DNA of 64,000 nt. Origin: Thermoguttaceae bacterium (GTDB lineage Bacteria > Planctomycetota > Planctomycetia > Pirellulales > Thermoguttaceae). This document shows positions 1 through 9,917 of this stretch, one piece after another; the stretch's first letter is position 1; each line of letters opens with the position of its first letter. The translations under genes were made by a program, and so were the position numbers. The notes beneath the pieces are model-generated. The model ran no database searches. It was not told the origin of the DNA and saw only the letters and a program-made list of their open reading frames with translations. The stretch lies in NCBI GenBank assembly GCA_017441605.1, contig JAFRXD010000062.1, positions 1-64,000 on the forward strand, in the 5' to 3' direction.

Positions 1-1
1 G

Positions 2-493
2 ATTCGCCAAATGTACGACCCGGATTCCGTCGCGATTAACTCCGCGCCGAAGATTCGCCCGCGCATCGCGACCGCGCCGGTCATCAACCGCTTCAATATT
101 CGCCAAGACGGCGACACCAGCGCGTTCCTGCCCGAGCTGAAGCTGATGCCGAATCCGGATCCCGATTTCAATCCGAATATTCGCGTTTCCGAGATTCAGT
201 TGCAAGAGGCGCGAGAAGAAGTTAAGAAAGAAAACTTCAAGATCGAAATCGTTGGCGCGAACTACGGAATCCAAGAGGAGGACAAGCGCGTCGACGTGCT
301 CGACAAAGTGTTGGAGAAGTTCAACGGCACGCGTCTGCTCGACATCGCCGGCTCGTACAACGATCTCTTCGGAGACCCGACCCCGAACCAAGTCAAGACG
401 CTGCGCATCGCGTTCCGCGTCAACGGCGGGGACGTCCACCACGTCTCGTTCGACGAAAACGTTCGCGTCTTGCTCCCGAAATTCGAGCAATGA
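2..493 (+). CDS. DnaJC11 C-terminal-like (DUF3395) domain protein, 5' partial
   Basis: The reading frame is open to the left edge, so the N-terminus is missing; the first visible ATG (position 11) is not necessarily the start. The last ~90 residues resemble the DUF3395 domain found at the C-terminus of the eukaryotic DnaJ protein DNAJC11: a block with IVGANYGI followed by KRVDV, then GDPTPNQVKTLRIAFRV and a terminal VHHVSFDENVRVLLP. That domain's biochemical role is not established. The upstream part is Pro/Asn rich with no clear fold. The gene ends in a strong bidirectional terminator shared with the convergent gene at 613. The domain match is from memory of the family pattern; function is unknown. 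Confidence 0.6.
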   Translation: MRQMYDPDSVAINSAPKIRPRIATAPVINRFNIRQDGDTSAFLPELKLMPNPDPDFNPNIRVSEIQLQEAREEVKKENFKIEIVGANYGIQEEDKRVDVLDKVLEKFNGTRLLDIAGSYNDLFGDPTPNQVKTLRIAFRVNGGDVHHVSFDENVRVLLPKFEQ

Positions 494-555
494 TCGGTCG
501 TTAGCGTTTTGACCGAGCGGTTCCGAACCGACGGAGCCGCGTTTCAATAAAAAAA

Positions 556-590
556 CTCCGCGATTCCAAGGCGAGTCGCGGAGTTTTTTT
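556..590. terminator. bidirectional rho-independent terminator
   Basis: An 8-bp perfect stem (CTCCGCGA at 556-563, TCGCGGAG at 576-583) is followed by seven T on the plus strand and preceded by a run of A (T run on the minus strand). It lies between two convergent genes and can end both transcripts. Confidence 0.85.
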
Positions 591-612
591 AGCGTATCGG
601 AGAAAATTGGTT

Positions 613-1449
613 TTACGGCATGGCGGCGGCGACGCCGACGATGGCTCCGGCTTCGAGCAATCCGCCGCGCAAGGAGATCGGAATCGGTTCGATCATGCTC
701 GGGGCGCAGTTTCCGGGGCGGTAGTAGCCGAGGTCGTAAACGCACTCGCCCGGCGGGTTGACTCCCATCATGTAGGGCAGAACCGGAATTTCGAGCCAGA
801 ATTTGACGCGAGACCAGACCGGCTGCAGGAGCGGATGGCAGTAGTGTCCGTAGCGCTCGAGTTGCACGTCCTCAAAGTACAGCGGTTTGTAGCACAGATT
901 GGACGCTTTCCAAGTAAAGGTGATCGGAGTGGGCGCCTTGCGTTGGAAATCCTCGTCGGGCAACGGGCAGTTCTCGGGAAAATCGCCCGGCGTGGGGACG
1001 ATCTTGTACGGAATGTCCATAATGGACGGCATATCGAGGGGATCCGGGCAGGAGTCGTCGTACGGCTTTTCCGGATCGAAATCGCGCAGCGTTTGGGGCG
1101 AAGAAGCCGCGAACGCGGACTTGACCCCGGACGGCGCGTATTGCGTCTGACGAATCGGGCGAGGCTTCGCGGCGCGCGTCGTCGCCCCGACTTGGCGGAT
1201 CTTCGTTCCTTCGGACCGAGGTCGCTCGGAAACGATTTGGGTCGCGGAGTAGGGCTTCTTGGGCGCTTCGAAGGGCGTCGCCACTTGCTCCGACTCTCCC
1301 TCGTCCGCTTCCGCGAATTCCTTCATCAAACTCGCGTCGCGGAAGTTGGCGGACTGCCCGAGCGCCGCGGGCGCTCCCGCCGCGATCGCGAGCAGCGAGA
1401 GCAGAAACAGACGCGCCGTCGCGCGCTTGCAAGTCGTGGTGATAGCCAT
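613..1449 (-). CDS. conserved secreted planctomycete protein of unknown function
   Basis: A 278-residue protein with a clear signal peptide (residues 1-32, hydrophobic LFLLSLLAIAAGAPAA, Ala-x-Gly cleavage region). The C-terminal half, about residues 130-275, carries a block I recognise as widespread in planctomycetes (FTWKASNLCYKPLYFEDV, then LERYGHYCHP, PVLPYMMGVNPPGECVYDLG and a final GGLLEAGAIVGVAAAMP). No enzymatic motif is visible. Four or more Cys suggest disulfides outside the cytoplasm. The ATG at 1449 was chosen over the upstream ATG at 1527 because AGGAGG lies just ahead of it and the signal peptide begins there. Function unknown. Confidence 0.8.
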   Translation of the reverse strand: MAITTTCKRATARLFLLSLLAIAAGAPAALGQSANFRDASLMKEFAEADEGESEQVATPFEAPKKPYSATQIVSERPRSEGTKIRQVGATTRAAKPRPIRQTQYAPSGVKSAFAASSPQTLRDFDPEKPYDDSCPDPLDMPSIMDIPYKIVPTPGDFPENCPLPDEDFQRKAPTPITFTWKASNLCYKPLYFEDVQLERYGHYCHPLLQPVWSRVKFWLEIPVLPYMMGVNPPGECVYDLGYYRPGNCAPSMIEPIPISLRGGLLEAGAIVGVAAAMP

Positions 1450-1661
1450 AAGGAACGCCTCCTGCTGAAAAGCGCTTTCTCCTCGTTGAGAAAGCGGGTG
1501 AAACGACTCGTTCGTTTCGTTTGACAAGTGTGGGATTATTCCGACGCGTTCGGCAAAGCTCTAGCTTCGCCTCGGTCTATTTTTCTTATCGACTCCCTTC
1601 GAGGGAGCTTTAGCGAATAATTGATTTTATTGTTAAATTTTACCAACGTTCGCCAAAAGAC

Positions 1662-1701
1662 GACGCGCGACCCGCGGAGCGAATCCTCCCGGCCGCGCGT
1701 C
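1662..1701 (-). terminator. possible terminator of guaB
   Basis: GACGCGCG (1662-1669) pairs with CGCGCGTC (1694-1701); on the minus strand the hairpin is followed by a short T-rich stretch. The loop is long and the T run weak, so this is tentative. Confidence 0.35.
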
Positions 1702-1713
1702 GCGGTTTCGGAT

Positions 1714-3447
<1,734 letters not shown>

Positions 3448-3753
3448 CTATTCCTCCGTTAAAAACGCGACCGCGAGCCGACGCGTCAGCACCGTCAGAT
3501 AGGCGGAGACGGAACTGTGGAACGCGAATTCTCTGAGAAGTTGGTAATCGTTGTAGCGAAACGACCTAAAGATCGCCTCGCAGAGTTCGATTCGCTCGTC
3601 TTCCGAGAGCGCGCGCCCTCGAACCTCCGCCTCCCGATCGATAACGCAAAGCGCGAGACTCGCGAACCGATCGACGAAATCGTCCCAAGCGAAGCGGCGC
3701 CGCTCGAGACAGCCGCGAACCAAATCGTAGTCCATTTCCAAATAAGAAGCCAT
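3448..3753 (-). CDS. orphan sigma-70 region 2-like protein
   Basis: A 101-residue protein that resembles the first part of ECF-type sigma factors: WDDFVDRFASLALCVID corresponds to the region 2.1 core and SSVSAYLTVLTRRLAV to region 2.4. There is no region 4, so on its own it cannot be a complete sigma factor. Stand-alone region-2 proteins of this kind are familiar in planctomycete genomes; their role is not known to me. The start is uncertain: no good Shine-Dalgarno lies before ATG 3753, and ATG 3735 is an alternative. It lies between guaB and the autotransporter, on the same strand as both. Confidence 0.7.
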   Translation of the reverse strand: MASYLEMDYDLVRGCLERRRFAWDDFVDRFASLALCVIDREAEVRGRALSEDERIELCEAIFRSFRYNDYQLLREFAFHSSVSAYLTVLTRRLAVAFLTEE

Positions 3754-3802
3754 ATCGCGAACGTCCGATTAAGAGAATTGCTTGAAGAAACGACGAGAAA
3801 AT

Positions 3803-3827
3803 CCGCGCTCGTTTTGTTCGAGCGCGG
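3803..3827 (-). terminator. terminator of the autotransporter gene
   Basis: A 9-bp perfect stem (CCGCGCTCG / CGAGCGCGG) with a 7-nt loop; on the minus strand it is followed by ATTTTC. It lies 20 nt past the stop of the autotransporter gene. Confidence 0.6.
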
Positions 3828-3846
3828 TCGTTTTCCTCGTTTCGCG

Positions 3847-6579
3847 CTACCAGCGATACTTCAACCCGGCGGAGCCGACCGGGTCGCGAACGTATTTGTT
3901 GAAGACGTAGTCGCCCTTTGCGAAAAGCACGAGGGCGGGGACGGGGGTCCAGTCGAGTCCCGCCCCGAGGAGCGCCCAATCGCGCCCCAGCGAGTTGCCG
4001 TAGATATTGAATCCTCCGGACGACCCCCCGAAACCGGAGAAACTCATCGTCGACTTCCCGTACGTCGGATTAAGGAACTCGTGAATGTAAGCTCCTTGCG
4101 CGACGATCCGAACTTGCTGGCTGCCGGGGTACATATCGAGTGCGACGCGACCGCCGATTTGACCTCGCAGGCTGTGGTAATCGCTTTTTCCAACGTGGAG
4201 CGCGTACATAGGGTTCAGCGACGACGTTTCGGTGAATTTGTTGCGATGGAAGTAGTTGTAGTCGACGGACGCGTAGGGGGAGAAGACGAAGGGGCGCGCG
4301 GCGAAGTTCGCCCCGTGTTCGAAGGACGCTCCCGCGTTCCAGCCGCGATATTTGGCGGTCAGCGTATCGAGCCCTCCGGTAATCGGAACGTCGCGAGTCG
4401 TTCGGTAGCGATCGAATCCCCCGCGAACCGAGGCGATATTGTAGATCGTTTCGTCCCCGAACTGGTGATAGAGCCCGATTTGATGGTTTTCCGTCTTAAG
4501 CTTGCCGAGCTCGGCGAGGTTCTTTAACTTGTTGTCTTGGAATCCGTAGTACGCGCCGAATCGGCAGTCGCAGGAGCAGAAGAGGTCGAGCCCGAGGAGC
4601 AAACCTCCTTGTTTGCCGTTGTAGCCGGGAGCGCTCTTGTGCTCGCGCGCGCGCATCGAGCCCCCGAGAACCGCGAGCCATGCGGAGTAGATCAGGGTGC
4701 CCGGGTCGCCGTAAGTCGTTTCCTGACCGCGATACGTCGAGAGGGTCGAGGCTTGGGTTTCGCCGGTCCAGCCGAAGTTGTATCCGGAATCGTAGGTGTT
4801 GTAACCGTTCGGGTCGAAGGAGCCGCCGCTCATGCCGCCGGTTCCGGTTCCGTACGTCTCGCCGTTATAAATGCCGCCGTCGAGAACCGGCTGTTCGGTG
4901 TACGCCCCCGTATTGCTAATCGGGACGACGCCGGGACCGTAGGAGTTGGTGTCGGTATTGTAGTACAGGGGTTGTTGATCGAAACTGTCCGGAAGCGCTT
5001 GATAACCGTTCGACTGGGAACCTCGCCCGAAATTGCCCTCCTCGTAGTCCATCGGCGCGACCGCGGAATCGCCGGAGTAGGCGACCAGCGCGTTGTTGCG
5101 CAGCGTATCGAAGAGGGTTTGCGTCGCGGTCAAGTTGTTCATATACGTAAACCCGACGGTCGACGCGTGGAGTTCTCCGGTAATTTTGGAGAGATCGAGG
5201 TTGCTCATATTTTCTTCGAGATCCCTCAAAAACCGGTACTCGTCGTCGTTGTACGAGTCGGAGTCGACGAATCGGTCGAGGTAGTTTCCAAGTTCTCTTT
5301 CGTTCGGGGTTTTTCCGATGGTCGAAAACCCGTCGTTCCTTTTCAGCTTCAGTGCGAGCGTCGAGCCGGTCGACTTTTCCTCGTCGACGACGTAGCTTTT
5401 GCCCAAGAGATTGTCGACGACCTTTATGTCTTTAATGCTTCGGTCGTTGTTGTAGAGGACCTGCCCGACGTCTCGAGCCGAGAAGACGGTCATCGTTTCC
5501 GGCAAATCGGCGCCGCGAACGGAGGAGTCGATATTGAGGGTCGTCGCGCCGAGAACCATATAGGCGTTGTCTCCGGTGGCGACGTAGGACGTCGAGTCGT
5601 TTTTATCGACGTAGAGATTAATAACCGCGTCGTCGTCGGCTTCGAAGACGACTCCGCCGGAGCCCTCCAGTTCGATTTTCCCCGCGTATTGAACATCGAG
5701 CGTCGCCCCGCTTCGGACGTGGATCGAGGAAATGTGAACCTCGGCGTCGCCGACCTGCATCGAACCGTCTTTAAGGGTTAGAGTCCCGTTTTGAATATCG
5801 GCGTCGCCAAAATTGAACGAGGTAATGTCGGAGAGGACTTCAACTCCGGAGGAAGTGGTCGTTGGTTTTTGGGTTCCGTTGGCGAGGAACTGCAACGTTC
5901 CAGCTCCCGTTTTGGTCAGCTTCGAGCTTGGATCGACGAACAAGCCGTTTTCCACCGAAAGGGTTTGCCCCGCCCCGACGTTGACGACCGCCGGATCTTG
6001 ATTGACCGAATCGTTGTGAGTGGCGGTAACGAGGGCGCCGATTCTCGTTTCGCCATTAATTGGAACGCCGTTGAAACCAATCTCGCGCGCGGGAAGCTGG
6101 AAGTTCGCCCCGTTGTACAAAACGAGCGATCCGTAAGAAGAAGTTCGGTTGTCTTGCGCATAAGCGCCGAGCGGATTGGCGACGCCGCCGGAAACCGAGA
6201 GCGTATTTCCGGTTTCAACGACGATCGAGCCGTACCACGACTGGTTGTTCGAGGCGATTCGCCAGTTTTGGCCTTGGACGTCGCCGTCTCCCAAAATGAG
6301 CGAGGCTCCCGGTTGACGCGAGACGAGGATCGTCTTAATGGTTTCCCCGTCGCGAAGCGTTAGGGCGTAAGGCCCCGCGAATTCGATCGAGGTGTATTCC
6401 TTTTCCCCGGAATCGACGGTCGCTTTTTCGACGGTAACTCGCGTTGTGTTGGAGCCGATCGTCAGCTGAGAAGACATTTGCGCGAAAGCCGCCCCGACGG
6501 TCGTTAGAAGGGCGCAGACCAGCGCCAACGCGACGCGCGTCGCGCGTCCGCAAACTCCTCGCGTGGATTTGAGATTCAT
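3847..6579 (-). CDS. autotransporter-type outer membrane protein
   Basis: A 910-residue protein with a signal peptide (residues 1-33, cleavage after GAAFA). Residues ~35-350 are a beta-helix-like passenger with autotransporter repeats such as LTKTGAGTLQFLANGT and many short glycine-turn strands. A Tyr/Gly/Asn-rich linker covers ~500-625. Residues ~628-910 form an autotransporter beta-barrel (YSAWLAVLGGSMRAREH, then amphipathic strands) ending in the aromatic C-terminus GLKYRW expected for BAM-dependent insertion. Type V secretion implies an outer membrane with BAM machinery. The ATG at 6579 is the only start that gives a signal peptide. The passenger ligand is unknown; adhesion is a guess from the family. 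Confidence 0.85.
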   Translation of the reverse strand: MNLKSTRGVCGRATRVALALVCALLTTVGAAFAQMSSQLTIGSNTTRVTVEKATVDSGEKEYTSIEFAGPYALTLRDGETIKTILVSRQPGASLILGDGDVQGQNWRIASNNQSWYGSIVVETGNTLSVSGGVANPLGAYAQDNRTSSYGSLVLYNGANFQLPAREIGFNGVPINGETRIGALVTATHNDSVNQDPAVVNVGAGQTLSVENGLFVDPSSKLTKTGAGTLQFLANGTQKPTTTSSGVEVLSDITSFNFGDADIQNGTLTLKDGSMQVGDAEVHISSIHVRSGATLDVQYAGKIELEGSGGVVFEADDDAVINLYVDKNDSTSYVATGDNAYMVLGATTLNIDSSVRGADLPETMTVFSARDVGQVLYNNDRSIKDIKVVDNLLGKSYVVDEEKSTGSTLALKLKRNDGFSTIGKTPNERELGNYLDRFVDSDSYNDDEYRFLRDLEENMSNLDLSKITGELHASTVGFTYMNNLTATQTLFDTLRNNALVAYSGDSAVAPMDYEEGNFGRGSQSNGYQALPDSFDQQPLYYNTDTNSYGPGVVPISNTGAYTEQPVLDGGIYNGETYGTGTGGMSGGSFDPNGYNTYDSGYNFGWTGETQASTLSTYRGQETTYGDPGTLIYSAWLAVLGGSMRAREHKSAPGYNGKQGGLLLGLDLFCSCDCRFGAYYGFQDNKLKNLAELGKLKTENHQIGLYHQFGDETIYNIASVRGGFDRYRTTRDVPITGGLDTLTAKYRGWNAGASFEHGANFAARPFVFSPYASVDYNYFHRNKFTETSSLNPMYALHVGKSDYHSLRGQIGGRVALDMYPGSQQVRIVAQGAYIHEFLNPTYGKSTMSFSGFGGSSGGFNIYGNSLGRDWALLGAGLDWTPVPALVLFAKGDYVFNKYVRDPVGSAGLKYRW

Positions 6580-6725
6580 TGCGTCAATCCTTTGTGTTCG
6601 GCGCGTCTCGCGCCCTTCCCGGGTCGTCGTCCTAACGATCCGCCCGGTTCCTGGGAGTACGTTTCGTTCGCGATAAGGGGAACCGAGCGCCCCATTATTC
6701 CAAAAACGCCCGAGCGCGTAAAGAG

Positions 6726-6760
6726 AAAAACGCGATCTTTTTTAAATTTTTCGCGTTTTT
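6726..6760. repeat. inverted repeat between divergent genes
   Basis: Perfect 10-bp arms with T- and A-runs in the arms themselves, 15-nt loop. It could insulate the two divergent transcription units or bind a regulator; the sequence alone does not decide. Confidence 0.5.
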
Positions 6761-6825
6761 CGTTAAAGTTTTACTCAAGTTTTGAAACGGAATCGCTCTA
6801 TTTTGGAAAAAAAAGGGGAAGCCCA

Positions 6826-6854
6826 TTGAAAAAGGGAGGGGTTTCGATTAATAT
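6826..6854 (+). promoter_or_regulatory. promoter of the SIS sugar operon
   Basis: TTGAAA (6826-6831), 17-bp spacer, TAATAT (6849-6854), about 110 nt upstream of the start codon at 6970. Confidence 0.7.
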
Positions 6855-6969
6855 TAGTATAACCCTGTATTTTCGTTTGAGCGCAAATCCGCGTCGCGGC
6901 GGGTTCGCGCGAGCCGACCCCCGAGTCGGAGATCATTGCGCCCGCGTCGGCGCTCGAGGAGTTTTATCG

Positions 6970-7998
6970 ATGAATTTGACCGACCCTAAGTACAACTTCG
7001 CGCTCGTTAAAGAGATGCTCGAAACCGCCGACGTGGTGGCGAATTTCGATTTTTCGCAAACCGAGGAGATCGCGAAGACCGTCGCCGAAACCGGCAAAAT
7101 CTTTCTGACCGGCGAGGGCTCGAGCCGCATTTTCCCGGCGAAGAGCTTTATTTACGGTCTCCTTCGCAGCGGTCTCGATCTTACCGCGGCGACCGACGGC
7201 AGCTTCCAAGCGGCGGAGTACGATTTGTCGAATTGGGTCGTCTGCGGCGCTTCCAATAGCGGTCAGACGAAAGAAATCATCAACTTGTTGAAGAAACTCG
7301 GCGACGCGGGGCACAAGAAGCTGGTTGGCGTCACGGCGACCCCGGGTTCGAAGCTCTTTGAAGTCGCGAACAAGACGGTTCTCCTTTCGTGCGGCAAAGA
7401 AGACGCGGTCGCCGCGACGAAGAGCGTCGTCGAGCAGGGCTTGGTCTATCGCTCGATTCTTAGCGCGCTCTTCTGCGAGGGCGGCGGCAAGTGCGGTTGC
7501 GCCGAGTCGAAAGCGGAAGCCGGCAAACTGATGAAAGAAATCATGGAGACCGAGTACGACGACGCGATTATCTCCAAGCTCGCCGCCGCGCCGATGCTCT
7601 ATTTCGCCGGGCGCAACAACGGCGTCGCCGAAGAGCTCACCCTCAAGACCAACGAAATCACCCGCAAAAAGAGCGACTACCTCGAGGGCACCTACCTGCT
7701 CCACGGCGTCGAGGAAGTGATGCGCGAGGGCGAGGCTTGCATTTTGATCGATCCGTTCCCGAGCGAATGCCAAAAGATCAAGGAACTGATCGAAGGGCGC
7801 GCCGGAGTCTACGTCGTCGCCGTTTCCAGCGAAGACACGATCTTCCCGACGATCAAGCTCCCGAAACTCCACGGCTACTGCCCGTTCTTCCAGCTGGTCG
7901 CCGGTTGGAACCTCCTCGTGCAAACCGGCGTCAAGCTCGGCGTCAATCTCGACAAACCCGAGCGCGCGCGCAAAGTCGGCAACGAGTTCGAGGGCTAA
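6970..7998 (+). CDS. SIS-domain sugar isomerase/deaminase (GlmS-isomerase/AgaS/FrlB type)
   Basis: A 342-residue protein with two SIS sugar-phosphate-binding domains and no glutaminase domain. The first (about residues 35-180) has GEGSSRIFPAKS and the phosphate-binding CGASNSGQTKE; the second (about 195-335) has YFAGRNNGVAEELTLKTNE and GTYLLHGVEE. Stand-alone double-SIS proteins usually isomerise or deaminate phosphorylated amino sugars or ketosamines (AgaS, FrlB, GlmD types); the substrate cannot be read from the sequence. The ATG at 6970 follows GAGGAG; the long upstream frame extension from 6592 crosses the promoter. It is the first gene of a series with a PIG-L deacetylase, a GATase-like protein and a phosphofructokinase. 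Confidence 0.85.
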   Translation: MNLTDPKYNFALVKEMLETADVVANFDFSQTEEIAKTVAETGKIFLTGEGSSRIFPAKSFIYGLLRSGLDLTAATDGSFQAAEYDLSNWVVCGASNSGQTKEIINLLKKLGDAGHKKLVGVTATPGSKLFEVANKTVLLSCGKEDAVAATKSVVEQGLVYRSILSALFCEGGGKCGCAESKAEAGKLMKEIMETEYDDAIISKLAAAPMLYFAGRNNGVAEELTLKTNEITRKKSDYLEGTYLLHGVEEVMREGEACILIDPFPSECQKIKELIEGRAGVYVVAVSSEDTIFPTIKLPKLHGYCPFFQLVAGWNLLVQTGVKLGVNLDKPERARKVGNEFEG

Positions 7999-8090
7999 GT
8001 CCTCGATTTCCGCGAAAAGATAGGGTCGCGTCCCTTTTCCCGACCGCGAGGGGAAAGGGACGGTTATTTATGGAGACAAATTAGAAGACC

Positions 8091-8121
8091 CTAACTTTTT
8101 GTTAGTCTAAACTAACTTTTT
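8091..8121 (+). terminator. small terminator with a competing hairpin
   Basis: GTTAGT (8101-8106) pairs with ACTAAC (8111-8116) and is followed by five T. The same GTTAG can instead pair with CTAAC at 8091-8095, which would disrupt the terminator stem. A longer 12-bp stem without a T run lies just upstream (about 8028-8062). Partial termination after the SIS gene is likely. Confidence 0.5.
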
Positions 8122-8200
8122 CCCGAGCGTCGGCGTCCCTTTTTTCCGTCGAGCGTCGACGCGTTTTTCCACCCCGTCCCCCAACGCAAGAAAGTCCACA

Positions 8201-9040
8201 ATGAGCTCCGTACTGTTTTCGCGCCGCCTTGAAACGAGCGTAACTTCGTCCGCGAATCCCGGCGACATTTTCCCGAATTGGAAAGGCGCCGACGAGCGCT
8301 GGCTTTTCCTCTCGCCGCACGACGACGACATTATCTGCGGCTGCGGTCTTACGTTCATCGCCGCCCTCCAGTGCGGAATCAAGACGTTCGCGGGGGTCGT
8401 GACGAACGGTAAAATGGGGTATTGTACTCCGGAAGAGCGCGAAACGATCGCGGACGTTCGCAAGAACGAGTGCGTTGGTTCTTTCAAAGCGCTCGGTTTA
8501 CCCGAGGAGGATCTTTTCTTCCTGAATCACGACGACGGTTCGCTGAATTTGCAGGCGGGTCGACGATTCGCGACCGGGGCTCCCGGCGAGGGCCCGGCGA
8601 TCGCGGGAGGCGCGGGGGTGACCAACTCCCTCGTTTGGCTAATGCGCAAGACGCGCCCGAATCGCATTTTCGTCCCCACGATCACCGACCTGCACCCGGA
8701 CCACAAATTCGTCAACTCCGAGACGATGATTAGCATCTTCCACGCGCAAGGGACGATCTGGCCGGAACTTGGAGAGCCGATTCCGGAAATTCCCGCGATT
8801 TACGAGTACGCGACGTACAGCAACTTCGTTACGCCCCCGACCCTCCGCGTTACCGTTTCCGAGGATCTGTTCGAGCGCAAGATCGACGGAATTTTGCAGT
8901 ACAAGAGCCAGAAGCAAATCGACCTGACGATTAAAATCCAACGCGAGAACGGGGTCGAGGAGTTCGTTCGCGAGGCGGAGTTCGACATTTTCGTTCCGCA
9001 GCGCTGCAAGGATCTCTTCAACGCGCTCGAGCAAAAGTAG
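8201..9040 (+). CDS. PIG-L (LmbE-like) family zinc deacetylase
   Basis: PIG-L enzymes are Zn-dependent N-deacetylases that act mostly on N-acetylglucosaminyl or related conjugates. The 279-residue protein has the family metal motif near its N-terminus, LSPHDDDIICGCG (residues ~37-49), and the third ligand in TDLHPDHKFVN (~166-176). The rest follows the family Rossmann-like fold. There is no signal peptide, so it is cytosolic. The start at 8201 lacks a strong Shine-Dalgarno. It is followed 15 nt later by the GATase-like gene, so the two are probably co-transcribed. Next to an SIS isomerase it fits removal of an acyl group from an amino-sugar compound, which is an inference from context. Confidence 0.85.
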   Translation: MSSVLFSRRLETSVTSSANPGDIFPNWKGADERWLFLSPHDDDIICGCGLTFIAALQCGIKTFAGVVTNGKMGYCTPEERETIADVRKNECVGSFKALGLPEEDLFFLNHDDGSLNLQAGRRFATGAPGEGPAIAGGAGVTNSLVWLMRKTRPNRIFVPTITDLHPDHKFVNSETMISIFHAQGTIWPELGEPIPEIPAIYEYATYSNFVTPPTLRVTVSEDLFERKIDGILQYKSQKQIDLTIKIQRENGVEEFVREAEFDIFVPQRCKDLFNALEQK

Positions 9041-9055
9041 TCGGGAGGAGTCGCG

Positions 9056-9862
9056 ATGGAACTTGAAAAGAAGGTTCTTTATCTGGGGGACGACGACGCG
9101 ACCCGCGCGGCCGCGTACCTTTGCGGCGTTATGACGCGCTACGGAATCGACTTCGAGCGCGTCGACGGCGGAACTTCCCCCGCCCCCGATTTCCAATCCC
9201 GCGCCTATTCGCTCTACGTTCTTAGCGACTACGCCGTCTCCGGATTCAAACCGGGAGATATGGAGCGTATCGTCTCGTCGGTCAAGGAGAACGGCTCGGG
9301 GCTCTTAATGCTCGGAGGTTGGGAGAGTTACTACGGTCGGCTCGGAGAATACCAAAATACGCCGATCGCCGAGATCCTTCCGGTCGCTATGAAAGATTCC
9401 GACGACCGCGAGAACTATTCTTCTCCGGTTCTTCTTCGCCCGACGACGCTCGACCATCCGATTACCGCGGGGCTTCCTTGGGAAACCGCTCCCGGAGTCG
9501 GGGGATTCAATCGATTCGAGGCGAAATCCGACGCGCAAGTCCTCCTCGAGGGCTACCGAACGAAAACGACGTGGCGCTCCGCGCTCGACGACCCGAGCGC
9601 TCCGATCGACCAATCGGACGTCCAAATCGAGCTGCTCGAAAAATTCCCGTTCCTCGTCGTCGGAAACGCCGGCAAAGGTCGCGTCGCCGCGTTCGCCTCC
9701 GACGTCGCCCCGCACTGGATCGGGGGCATGGTCGACTGGGGAACCCCTCGCCTCTTCCAAGAGCTTCCGGAGCGCTTGGGCAAAGACCTGTTCGTCGAGG
9801 TCGGAAGCGACTACGCGAAGTTTTTCGCTCAATTGGTTCGATGGACCGGCGACTTGTCGTAA
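9056..9862 (+). CDS. glutamine amidotransferase-like protein (PF07090 type)
   Basis: A 268-residue cytosolic protein resembling the putative glutamine amidotransferase family (class-I GATase fold, PF07090): YLGDDDATRAAAYLCGVM at the start, then YVLSDYAVSGF, GLLMLGGWESYYGR and VGNAGKGRVAAFASDVAPHW. The GATase nucleophile Cys is not at the expected elbow: the LMLGGW segment has Gly, so glutaminase activity is doubtful and a ligand-binding or hydrolytic role is possible. A strong GGGAGGAG precedes ATG 9056, and the gap to the PIG-L gene is 15 nt. Proteins of this family often neighbour sugar-catabolic genes. Confidence 0.7.
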   Translation: MELEKKVLYLGDDDATRAAAYLCGVMTRYGIDFERVDGGTSPAPDFQSRAYSLYVLSDYAVSGFKPGDMERIVSSVKENGSGLLMLGGWESYYGRLGEYQNTPIAEILPVAMKDSDDRENYSSPVLLRPTTLDHPITAGLPWETAPGVGGFNRFEAKSDAQVLLEGYRTKTTWRSALDDPSAPIDQSDVQIELLEKFPFLVVGNAGKGRVAAFASDVAPHWIGGMVDWGTPRLFQELPERLGKDLFVEVGSDYAKFFAQLVRWTGDLS

Positions 9863-9917
9863 CGGACCGTTTAACGCATTTATTGTCTTAACTTAAATTA
9901 ACACAAGGAGAAACGCG

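Larger units (their letters stand above)
6580..6969. other. divergent intergenic region
   Basis: This 390-bp stretch separates the divergent autotransporter and SIS genes. It contains the SIS operon promoter (6826-6854) and a 10-bp perfect inverted repeat AAAAACGCGA (6726-6735) / TCGCGTTTTT (6751-6760) around an A/T-rich loop. No coding potential is evident. Confidence 0.7.

Noticed and set aside
6592..6969. 126-codon N-terminal extension of the SIS protein
   Set aside because: It spans the promoter at 6826-6854, and the GAGGAG site at the inner ATG fits the family N-terminus.
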